64,000 nt of DNA from Deltaproteobacteria bacterium (GTDB lineage Bacteria > Desulfobacterota > GWC2-55-46 > DRQE01): contig WGFM01000033.1 in assembly GCA_015492245.1 (NCBI GenBank), positions 1 to 64,000 on the forward strand, written 5' to 3'. Shown here one piece after another: positions 27,316 through 34,269 of the stretch. How positions within the stretch are numbered: position 1 is the first letter of the stretch; each line of letters opens with the position of its first letter. The translations under genes and the position numbers were made by a program. Below the pieces are notes generated by a model, which was not told where the DNA came from, did no database searches, and saw nothing but the letters and a program-made list of their open reading frames with translations.

Positions 27316-27343
27316 GTTGACCATCCTGAAAGAGATGGTCAAC
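27316..27343. promoter_or_regulatory. 10-bp inverted repeat, possible operator or RNA hairpin
   Basis: GTTGACCATC (27316-27325) and its exact complement GATGGTCAAC (27334-27343) are separated by 8 nt. It lies about 50 nt after the candidate -10 box. It could be a dimeric repressor site or a transcript hairpin; no T-run follows, so it is not a terminator. Confidence 0.5.
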
Positions 27344-27572
27344 ATGTTCTGGAAGACAGGTCAGCTGGCAACATTCCTGCCCCTTGTGAGTGTCTCATCC
27401 TTGTTTTCGTTTTCTGAAGGACCTGTTTCTGTGTTATAGGCATTCGTTGAAGGTTTTATAAGTGGCTTCCTGCGCTGGCAGTGCCGGAAGGTGTGTGGCA
27501 GAGGGTTCGTGGAAGATGGGCTTCCATGGGGTAGCTTCAGTGAGAACAAAAAAGAGTAAAGGAGGTGGAGTT

Positions 27573-28067
27573 ATGTCGAGACAGGAACCTGTGGCACTAA
27601 AGTATCTTATGTGCAGCAAAGAGGCGGAAGAGCTGATGGAAAGAGGAGAGAGGGTGGCTCTTAAGTATCTTATGTGCAGTAGAGAAGGCCAGATGGGCCT
27701 CAAGGATGCGGTTGCTCTCAAGTATCTTATGTGCAGCAAGGAGGCCGAGGGGCAGATAGACAATAACGAGCCTGTGGCACTGAAGTACCTGATGTGCAGT
27801 AGAGAGATGAGCTCAATAGAAGCAAAGGACGCAGTTGCGCTTAAGTATCTGATGTGCAGCAGAGAGGCTGACGATATGCTCGCACGGGGTGAAAGCGTTT
27901 CGTTAAAGTATCTGATGTGCAGCAGAGAGGCAGGCGAGATAAACCCTGAGGCAGCGGTGGCGTTGAAGTATCTTATGTGCAGCAGACCGATAGATGAGCT
28001 CTCAAGGGGTGGAGACACCGTTGCACTCAAATATATCATGTGCAGTAAGGAACTGGAGGAAAAGTAA
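27573..28067 (+). CDS. Multicore RiPP precursor with eight VALKYLMCS repeats
   Basis: 164 residues from the ATG at 27573, preceded by a strong AGGAGGTGGAG site. After only six residues (MSRQEP) the protein consists of eight units, each a nine-residue motif VALKYLMCS followed by a 10-12 residue linker (six in the last). Linkers always begin with Lys or Arg and are mostly acidic. Variants are VSLKYLMCS in unit 6 and VALKYIMCS in unit 8. Cys are at residues 14, 35, 54, 75, 95, 116, 136 and 157, always three residues after the Tyr; there is no other Cys, Tyr, Phe, Trp or His. Two radical SAM genes and a peptidase gene follow. I infer a precursor whose KYLMC cores are crosslinked or otherwise modified and then cut apart. 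No known family is recognised. A structural helical-repeat protein is the alternative. Confidence 0.8.
   Translation: MSRQEPVALKYLMCSKEAEELMERGERVALKYLMCSREGQMGLKDAVALKYLMCSKEAEGQIDNNEPVALKYLMCSREMSSIEAKDAVALKYLMCSREADDMLARGESVSLKYLMCSREAGEINPEAAVALKYLMCSRPIDELSRGGDTVALKYIMCSKELEEK
27591..28046 (+). repeat. Eight diverged coding repeats (27-nt cores, 57-63 nt period)
   Basis: Core copies start at 27591, 27654, 27711, 27774, 27834, 27897, 27957 and 28020. The DNA copies are not identical. The Leu at motif position 3 is written CTA, CTT, CTC, CTG, CTT, TTA, TTG and CTC, and Ala, Val, Tyr, Lys and Ser codons vary too, while the amino acids hardly change. This is selection on the peptide, not recent duplication. 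Confidence 0.9.
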
Positions 28068-28126
28068 CGGAGGCAGACAGAAAGTTCCACTCTTCGGTTG
28101 AGACAGTCCACGAATCCTCTTCACAC

Positions 28127-28138
28127 AAACCCGGGTTT
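28127..28138. promoter_or_regulatory. 12-bp perfect palindrome between precursor and radical SAM gene
   Basis: AAACCCGGGTTT lies in the 93-nt gap between the precursor stop and the radical SAM start. It could be a protein site or a small hairpin that lowers expression of the enzymes relative to the precursor. Weak evidence. Confidence 0.3.
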
Positions 28139-28160
28139 AAAGGACAGGAGACAGGCAGTA

Positions 28161-29570
28161 ATGGGTAACATGGCTGGTATAATGCGTTTTTTAGCAAGGG
28201 AAGGCAGCATACGGTTGTCCCATCAGCTCCATGTCTCGGAGCTTGCACCTGGCTGGAAGGGGGTCTACAGCCCCTTCGGACACAGGGTGGCATTCGTCTT
28301 CCATGAGGCATGGGAGGCACTCACCAGAAGAGAGTTCCACAGGGTGAGCCCACAGATGCTGGAATATCTCGTTGAGAACAACATCCTTGTGGAACAGGGC
28401 TTCGAGGAAAGATGGCTCAGGGAAAACCTTCCATCTTATCAGGTGGGTTTCAACTCCATGTACCTTGTGGTAACGCAGGGATGTAACTTCGGATGCAAGT
28501 ACTGTGCAGTAGTTGAGAATATAGACTCTTCAGAGCGGTTGAAGGAGAAGATGAGCCCTGAGACAGGTAAGAAGGCTGTGGAGTTCTTCGCCAGAGAGCT
28601 CAGGATAAGCAACCCACCCGATGCCAGGGTAACATTCTATGGTGGAGAACCCATGCTCAACAAGGAGCTCATCTTTGAACTGGTGCCACGCATAAAGGAG
28701 ATAAGCTATCCTGGCCAGACACAGGATGTGGAGGTTGTGATGATAACAAATGGCTATCTATACGATCCCAACCTTACAGAGCTGTTCAAGGAGTATGGAG
28801 TCGGTGTGTGCCTATCTCTTGATGGGACAAGGCGCCACCAGGATGCAACACGCGTTACACGGGACGGCAGACTGCCAACCTTCAACCGTGTTGTAGAGAA
28901 CTTCCGCAGATACAGGGACGCTGGACTCTCCATGGGTGTATCGACTGCACTGGGAAGTCACAATGTGCGAGACCTCAAAGAGATAAGTCTTTTTTATGCA
29001 GAGCTTGGTGCCCACTTTGTGGAATTTCAGATTCCCTACCAGGTTGCAAACGAGAGCAACCTGTTCTGGGTTTCAACAACAGAGCTTACAGGCTATCTCA
29101 TGGATGCCTATGAGACACTCAGGACACATAACATAGTGGAGGGAACGACCTATCGGCGTCTGAAAGACTTCGCCACAGGAAGGATACATACCAGAGACTG
29201 CGGGGCAAACGGTAACCAGCTCGTTGTGGCACCAGATGGCTCCATTGGACCATGCCACAGTCTGGTTGGAACGAGGAAGTTCTTCGAAGGAAATGTGAGA
29301 GAGCCCTGTAACCCGAGGAAGATGAAGAATTTTACCGAATGGGCAGCCAGGTTTCCGCTCAACATGGCAATATGCAAGGGATGTCCCTACATCTCGCTGT
29401 GTGGAGGTGGATGCACATACAACAGTTACATATCTACCGGCACCATATGGAACAAGGACCCCCAGGTGTGCGAATATATGAAGGGCATGGTGGACTGGAT
29501 ACTGAAGGACCTCTGGAAGGAGACGGGCATGGAAGCAAGATACGGCAGTATCGAGCAAAAAGAGGGGTAG
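28161..29570 (+). CDS. Radical SAM/SPASM peptide-modifying enzyme
   Basis: 469 residues from the ATG at 28161 (GGAGACAGG site); in-frame starts at 28098 and 28170 are alternatives. Residues about 5-95 form an N-terminal domain with a winged-helix-like stretch (EFHRVSPQMLEYLVENNILV), reminiscent of peptide-recognition domains. The radical SAM motif is CNFGCKYC (Cys 108, 112, 115), followed by FYGGEPMLN and MITNGYLY. The C-terminal SPASM domain is complete: C-x12-G-x4-C, then C-x2-C-x5-C-x3-C (CKGCPYISLCGGGC), then a final Cys in VCEYMK, giving two auxiliary clusters. Enzymes of this layout make thioether, C-C or ether crosslinks, or epimerise residues, in RiPP precursors. It lies 93 nt after the repeat precursor, its presumed substrate. 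Confidence 0.9.
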   Translation: MGNMAGIMRFLAREGSIRLSHQLHVSELAPGWKGVYSPFGHRVAFVFHEAWEALTRREFHRVSPQMLEYLVENNILVEQGFEERWLRENLPSYQVGFNSMYLVVTQGCNFGCKYCAVVENIDSSERLKEKMSPETGKKAVEFFARELRISNPPDARVTFYGGEPMLNKELIFELVPRIKEISYPGQTQDVEVVMITNGYLYDPNLTELFKEYGVGVCLSLDGTRRHQDATRVTRDGRLPTFNRVVENFRRYRDAGLSMGVSTALGSHNVRDLKEISLFYAELGAHFVEFQIPYQVANESNLFWVSTTELTGYLMDAYETLRTHNIVEGTTYRRLKDFATGRIHTRDCGANGNQLVVAPDGSIGPCHSLVGTRKFFEGNVREPCNPRKMKNFTEWAARFPLNMAICKGCPYISLCGGGCTYNSYISTGTIWNKDPQVCEYMKGMVDWILKDLWKETGMEARYGSIEQKEG

Positions 29571-29571
29571 G

Positions 29572-30960
29572 ATGGGGGTGAGGCTTGCGCTTGTTGAACC
29601 GTATGTGTCTGTGGATTCCCTAAGGGCTTATGCTGACAGGTGCGAGCCCTCCCATCTGGTGGGCATGTATAACCTGCTCAAAGCCGCTGACTGCGATGTA
29701 ACCTTGATAGATGCCTACAGCAACAACCTTTCTGTCAAAGGGCTCGTCGGGCGTCTCGTTGAAGAGGGTATTACCCATGCAGGTTTCACAGTATACGACT
29801 ACACCCCCTGTGTGAGCTACATGCAGAAGGTCTTCGAATACCTGCCCGGTGGTATTACCACAATCGTTGGAGGTCCTGGGGCAACCTACTGCACAGAGAG
29901 GATTGTTGAACTGCTCAGGCCAGACTGGCTCGTCAAGGGTGAGGGTGAGGATGCCATCATTGGCCTCTACAGGGCAGGATTCTCCAAAGAAAAGCTCGAT
30001 GCCATGGGCTACCGCACTTCTCTGCGTGGCCGTACTGCTGTAGTCTCCTCAAGGCAGCTACCCTTCGATGATATACCGTTTGAGCGCCCATACGGACTGG
30101 AACGCTATCACTATCAGGCGTCCCTACGGGTTCAGAGAGGATGTGTTGGCAGATGTGTCTTCTGTTCAGGTGCGTACCAGAAGGAATTTGACTACATGAG
30201 CACTTCTCTTGCGAGAAGGCTCATGGACCATCTTGTCTTCCAGAAGTCCGCAAAGGTCATAGCACCAAGCGGGCCCGATTTTACCACCCTGCCACACAGG
30301 GCGAATGATATAGTGCGGGTCATACTGGAAGGTGGGCTCGACTTTCATTCCTTCAGGCCTGGTGTAAGGCTCGATACACTGTCCGTTGCACTGAAACAGG
30401 CTCCTTCTTTATGGCAGAGACTTTCAGAGCGTTACAGTGTAAGCATGGAGTCTTCGATAGAGTCCTTTTCTCCAGCAAGGCTCAGGCGCCTTGGCAAGAA
30501 TGTGTCTGAGGATTTTTTCAACAGCATATTCAAGCTCCTCCAGGAGATATTCAACAGATGTAACTGCACCATAGTTCTTGGAAGGATAGCCATAGACCCT
30601 ACAATGACCATAGATGAGTTCATAACAGACTGTCAGGGTTTCAGAAAACTCATCGAAAGATTCGGCAACCGTGTTACAATAGGCGGTATGCTTATGAACC
30701 AGTTCATCCCCCTTGAGGGTACCCCTGCAACAGAAGTGTCAGATTCTACCAGCAATCACTGGCTTCTGCCAGAGCCTGCAGACCCGCTCATGGCAGCCCT
30801 GAAGAGAGAGTTTCTCGATGACAGAAGGTTCAGAACATGGTGCATGCTTGCAGAGAGGCTCGATGACTTCAGCGAGCGTAATATGGTCTTCCATGAGATT
30901 TTAAGAGTAGCAGAAAGAGAGGCAAGGGAGATAAAGAGAAGGTGTGTGCTGAAGGACTGA
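29572..30960 (+). CDS. B12-binding-type radical SAM protein of the peptide cassette
   Basis: 462 residues. The N-terminal ~150 residues have the alpha/beta pattern of B12-binding radical SAM proteins (VGMYNLLKAADCDVTLIDAY, ITTIVGGPGATYC, WLVKGEGEDAIIGLYRAG), but the usual DxHxxG cobalamin-His motif is not seen. The radical SAM motif is CVGRCVFC in LRVQRGCVGRCVFCSGAYQK. The C-terminal region (about 330-460) is helical and unassigned. It starts 1 nt after the SPASM gene, so the two are co-translated. Relatives methylate unactivated carbons or perform rearrangements; here a second modification of the repeat peptide is inferred. Confidence 0.83.
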   Translation: MGVRLALVEPYVSVDSLRAYADRCEPSHLVGMYNLLKAADCDVTLIDAYSNNLSVKGLVGRLVEEGITHAGFTVYDYTPCVSYMQKVFEYLPGGITTIVGGPGATYCTERIVELLRPDWLVKGEGEDAIIGLYRAGFSKEKLDAMGYRTSLRGRTAVVSSRQLPFDDIPFERPYGLERYHYQASLRVQRGCVGRCVFCSGAYQKEFDYMSTSLARRLMDHLVFQKSAKVIAPSGPDFTTLPHRANDIVRVILEGGLDFHSFRPGVRLDTLSVALKQAPSLWQRLSERYSVSMESSIESFSPARLRRLGKNVSEDFFNSIFKLLQEIFNRCNCTIVLGRIAIDPTMTIDEFITDCQGFRKLIERFGNRVTIGGMLMNQFIPLEGTPATEVSDSTSNHWLLPEPADPLMAALKREFLDDRRFRTWCMLAERLDDFSERNMVFHEILRVAEREAREIKRRCVLKD

Positions 30961-31613
30961 ATCCTCTCAAGGTGGACTCTGTTGCAGCAAGGCTTCGCTG
31001 CCCCCCACAGATGGAACACAGAAGAGTCGAGTTTGCAACCATGGTTGTAGATGCCTACAGTATTGTTAGAAGGTTCGCCGTAGACCATCAATACGGGGCA
31101 CACCTTGAGCCGTCCCTTTTCGGCTCCGTTGAGATATTTGCTACAGAGGAGAAGCTCATACAGAGGCTTTCCTCTGTTACCACCCTTCCTTGCAGAAGGC
31201 CTGAAGGAGAGGTTCTCTGTGCAGCGCTTGTGTCGGCTGTGCTGATGGCAGTAACGCCAGAGGAATACGCCAGCTTGAGACCCGAGTATGCTTCAATAGA
31301 CAGGGCATGGACGAGACTTCTGGCACACGAGATGGCACACGAACTTCACAGCAGAGTGGCGGGTGGACAGGAAAGCATGGGACCAAGATGGTTCTATGAA
31401 GGGTTCGCCATGTATGTGGCAGGCCAGTTCTTCCATGAGAAGGTCTCAACGGCTGAGGAAGCAGGGGCTGCAATAGCTGCCACATCTCGTGGTTCCTATG
31501 CAAAATATGTGGCTGCCTTCAGGTTCTTTGTTGAAAGGCTGGGCATTAAGCAGTTGCTCGCTCATGCCCACAGAAAGGGGTTTGAAGAATGGCTGTTCGC
31601 ATCCCTTAAATGA
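30942..31613 (+). CDS. HEXXH zinc metallopeptidase, likely repeat-peptide protease
   Basis: 223 residues from a GTG at 30942 that overlaps the radical SAM gene by 19 nt; Met 24 or Met 34 are possible later starts. The zinc site is HEMAHEL (His 129, Glu 130, His 133), with the third ligand probably Glu 153 in GPRWFYEGFAMYVAGQ, the arrangement of gluzincin (peptidase MA-like) enzymes. No signal peptide or membrane helix is present, so it should act in the cytoplasm. As the last gene of the cassette it is the natural candidate for cutting the linkers between modified repeats. It converges with alaS, 10 nt away. Confidence 0.8.
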   Translation: MCAEGLNPLKVDSVAARLRCPPQMEHRRVEFATMVVDAYSIVRRFAVDHQYGAHLEPSLFGSVEIFATEEKLIQRLSSVTTLPCRRPEGEVLCAALVSAVLMAVTPEEYASLRPEYASIDRAWTRLLAHEMAHELHSRVAGGQESMGPRWFYEGFAMYVAGQFFHEKVSTAEEAGAAIAATSRGSYAKYVAAFRFFVERLGIKQLLAHAHRKGFEEWLFASLK

Positions 31614-31623
31614 TGAGTCGGCT

Positions 31624-34266
31624 CTATCGCAACATCTTTCTTACAAACTCGGTGGTCCTTTCAACGGCCGATTTCACCTTATCTGTCGCCTTGCCACCTG
31701 CCTGTGCCATGGTGGGTCTTCCTCCACCACGGCCACCTATGATGGGGGCAAGCTCTTTTATAAGACCTGTGGCAGGCACCTTTTCTGCAAGATCCTCTGT
31801 TACAGAGGCTACAAGTGTTGCCTTATCATTACTGCTCGTTCCAAGAACCACCACGCAGGATTCAAGCCTCTGGCGTATGACATCGGTGAGCCTCCTAAGC
31901 TCCTCCACCTCTGCCTCCTCGAGCACGCCGGTTACAACCCTTATGTCTTCAACGGTCTTTACATTATCGAGCAGTGTTGAGGCAATGTCTTTCTTCTCCC
32001 TGTGTGCTGCTCTCTTGAGTTCTGCCTCGAGCTCTCTTTTCTCCTCAAGAAGTCTCTTTATACGCTCTGCAGTCTCCTCTGGCCTTGTGTTGAGGATCGA
32101 GGCAAGCTCTTCAATCAGCCTGTGGGCATTGTAGAGTTCCCTGAAGGCCATCTCGCCCGTGAGTGCCTCTATCCTTCTTATGCCAGAGCCGACAGATCCC
32201 TCCTTAATTATCTTGAACAGCCCCATGTCAGAGCTTCTCCTCACATGGGTTCCACCACAGAGTTCCTTGCTGACATTGTTCACAGACACGACCCTTACCA
32301 TGGACTCGTATCTTTCGCCAAAGAAGGCAAGGGCTCCCTTCTCCATGGCCTTGTCGAGGGTCGTCAGTTCCACCGTTACCTCGAGGTTCTTCCTTATGAT
32401 TCGGTTCACCTCTTCCTCTATTCGTTCTATGTCCTCCCGGCTGAGGGGAGAAAAATGTGTGAAGTCGAACCTGAGCCTGTCAGGGGCCACAAGAGAGCCT
32501 GCCTGTTTTACATGCTCACCGAGGAGCCTTCTCAACACACTGTGGAGTACGTGGGTTGCCGTGTGGTTGCGGGCTATGGACTCCCTTCGTTCTATGTTTG
32601 GCGCAAGCTCCACCCACATGCCCTTCTTGAGTGTGCCTTCCTTTACGGTGCAGATGTGGGTTATGATTTCTGGAACAGGTCTTTTTGTATCGAGCACTGT
32701 AACAGAGAGGTCTTTGCCCACAATGACCCCCGTGTCTCCCACCTGGCCACCTGACTCACCATAGAACGGGGTCTCCTCTGTTATAAGCTCCACGCTATCA
32801 CCTGCCTCTGCCATGTCCACAGCCATGCCACCCTTAAGTATTGCCACCACCCTGGAGGATGTAACCTCTTCGTGGTAGCCAACAAACTTGGTCTCCACAC
32901 CCTCTTCGACGAGTTCCCTGTAGGTGCGCTCCTCTTCTCCCAGGGCCTCTCCCTTCCATGCCCTTCGTGCCCTTTCCTTCTGTTCTGCCATCTCTCTGTT
33001 GAACCCCTCGGTATCCACCCCTATGCCTTCGTTCTTGAGTATGTCCTCGGTGAGGTCCAGAGGAAAGCCGTAGGTATCGTAGAGTTTGAAGGCAACGGGG
33101 CCTGGAAGCACCTTCGCCCCTTCCTTCTTAAGCCTTTCCACCTCTTCGGTAAGTATGGAGAGCCCGCGCTCCAGGGTCTCGAGGAAGCGTTCCTCCTCTG
33201 TGAGGGTTATCTGTTTTATGATGGACTCGGATCTTTCGAGCTCTGGATAGGTGCTGCCCATGAGGTCTATAACAGATGGCACGACCCTGTGGAGGAAGGG
33301 TCCTTTCAGCCCGAGCAGGCTCCCATGGCGTACCGTTCTTCTTATGATACGCCTCAGCACATAGCCTCTGCCCTCGTTGGATGGGAATATGCCCTCTGCT
33401 ATGAGGAATGCCGTGGCCCTTGCATGGTCTGCCATGGCGCGTATGGATATGTCTTTCTGGTGGTCCTTTCCGTAGTCAACAGAGGTGAGCCCTTCTATCT
33501 CTTCTATAATGGGTATGAAGAGGTCTGTATCGTAGTTGCTCTTCTTGCCCTGGAGTGCTGCTGCGATGCGCTCGAGCCCCATGCCGGTATCTATGCTGGG
33601 GTTTGGCAGCGGCTCAAGGCTTCCGTCGGGCTGGCGATTGTATTCCATGAACACAAGGTTCCACAGCTCGAGGTATCTATCGCAGTCGCATCCAGCGGTG
33701 CATGTGGGCCTGCCGCAGCCAGCCTCCTCACCCTGGTCCATGAGTACTTCTGAACAGGGCCCGCAGGGGCCTGTATCTGCCATGCTCCAGAAGTTGTCCG
33801 CCTCTCCCATGCGCACGACCCTTTCGGGAGGAAGCCCTATCCTATCTATCCAGAGCCTTTCTGCCTCATGGTCCTCCTCGAAGACCGTTGCCCACAGCCT
33901 TTCCGGAGGAAGTCCTGCCACACGGGTAAGGAACTCCCAGGCATACTGGATAGTCTCTTCCTTGAAGTAGTCGCCAAAGGAGAAGTTTCCCAGCATCTCG
34001 AAGAAGGTGTGGTGCCGTGCGGTGTAGCCCACATTCTCGAGGTCGTTGTGTTTCCCGCCCACGCGCATACACTTCTGGCAGCTTACAGCCCTGGTGTAGT
34101 CTCTTTTTTCCTCGCCAAGGAATACCCCTTTGAACTGCACCATCCCTGCGTTGGTGAAAAGGAGGGTGGGATCACTCTGTGGCACAAGCGATGAAGAGGG
34201 AACCACCCTGTGCCCCTTCGAACGGAAGTATTCGAGGAAAGCATTTCTTATCTCATCGGCCCTCAT
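31624..34266 (-). CDS. alaS: Alanyl-tRNA synthetase
   Basis: 880 residues, full length. The N-terminal class II core includes SLVPQSDPTLLFTNAGMVQF, ARHHTFFEMLGNFSFGDYF and DTGMGLERIAA. The editing domain shows ARNHTATHVLHSVLR and ELCGGTHVRRSSDMGLF with zinc ligands. A coiled coil (EETAERIKRLLEEKRELEAE) and C-Ala domain (IIGGRGGGRPTMAQAGG) follow. It is the last gene of the mreB-to-alaS run. Confidence 0.97.
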   Translation of the reverse strand: MRADEIRNAFLEYFRSKGHRVVPSSSLVPQSDPTLLFTNAGMVQFKGVFLGEEKRDYTRAVSCQKCMRVGGKHNDLENVGYTARHHTFFEMLGNFSFGDYFKEETIQYAWEFLTRVAGLPPERLWATVFEEDHEAERLWIDRIGLPPERVVRMGEADNFWSMADTGPCGPCSEVLMDQGEEAGCGRPTCTAGCDCDRYLELWNLVFMEYNRQPDGSLEPLPNPSIDTGMGLERIAAALQGKKSNYDTDLFIPIIEEIEGLTSVDYGKDHQKDISIRAMADHARATAFLIAEGIFPSNEGRGYVLRRIIRRTVRHGSLLGLKGPFLHRVVPSVIDLMGSTYPELERSESIIKQITLTEEERFLETLERGLSILTEEVERLKKEGAKVLPGPVAFKLYDTYGFPLDLTEDILKNEGIGVDTEGFNREMAEQKERARRAWKGEALGEEERTYRELVEEGVETKFVGYHEEVTSSRVVAILKGGMAVDMAEAGDSVELITEETPFYGESGGQVGDTGVIVGKDLSVTVLDTKRPVPEIITHICTVKEGTLKKGMWVELAPNIERRESIARNHTATHVLHSVLRRLLGEHVKQAGSLVAPDRLRFDFTHFSPLSREDIERIEEEVNRIIRKNLEVTVELTTLDKAMEKGALAFFGERYESMVRVVSVNNVSKELCGGTHVRRSSDMGLFKIIKEGSVGSGIRRIEALTGEMAFRELYNAHRLIEELASILNTRPEETAERIKRLLEEKRELEAELKRAAHREKKDIASTLLDNVKTVEDIRVVTGVLEEAEVEELRRLTDVIRQRLESCVVVLGTSSNDKATLVASVTEDLAEKVPATGLIKELAPIIGGRGGGRPTMAQAGGKATDKVKSAVERTTEFVRKMLR

Positions 34267-34269
34267 CGG

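Larger units (their letters stand above)
27136..27572 (+). other. 437-nt intergenic region upstream of the repeat-peptide operon
   Basis: No convincing gene. It holds a candidate promoter (27239-27267) and a 10-bp inverted repeat (27316-27343). A 34-codon ATG frame (27336-27440) starts within the repeat but lacks a ribosome site and any recognisable feature. The last part keeps an open frame from a GTG at 27462 into the precursor gene, but the AGGAGGTGGAG site just before 27573 decides for the later start. The long leader (about 300 nt from the promoter to the ATG) leaves room for regulation. Confidence 0.5.

Noticed and set aside
27462-27572. N-terminal extension of the repeat precursor from a GTG (37 extra residues as a leader)
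   Set aside because: The ATG at 27573 has a near-perfect ribosome site (AGGAGGTGGAG) 7 nt ahead; the upstream GTG has only GAAGG. Kept as an alternative, not as the call.
27591-28046. CRISPR array
   Set aside because: Repeats are in frame, spaced by multiples of three, differ at third codon positions and code for one protein; a CRISPR array would have identical DNA repeats.
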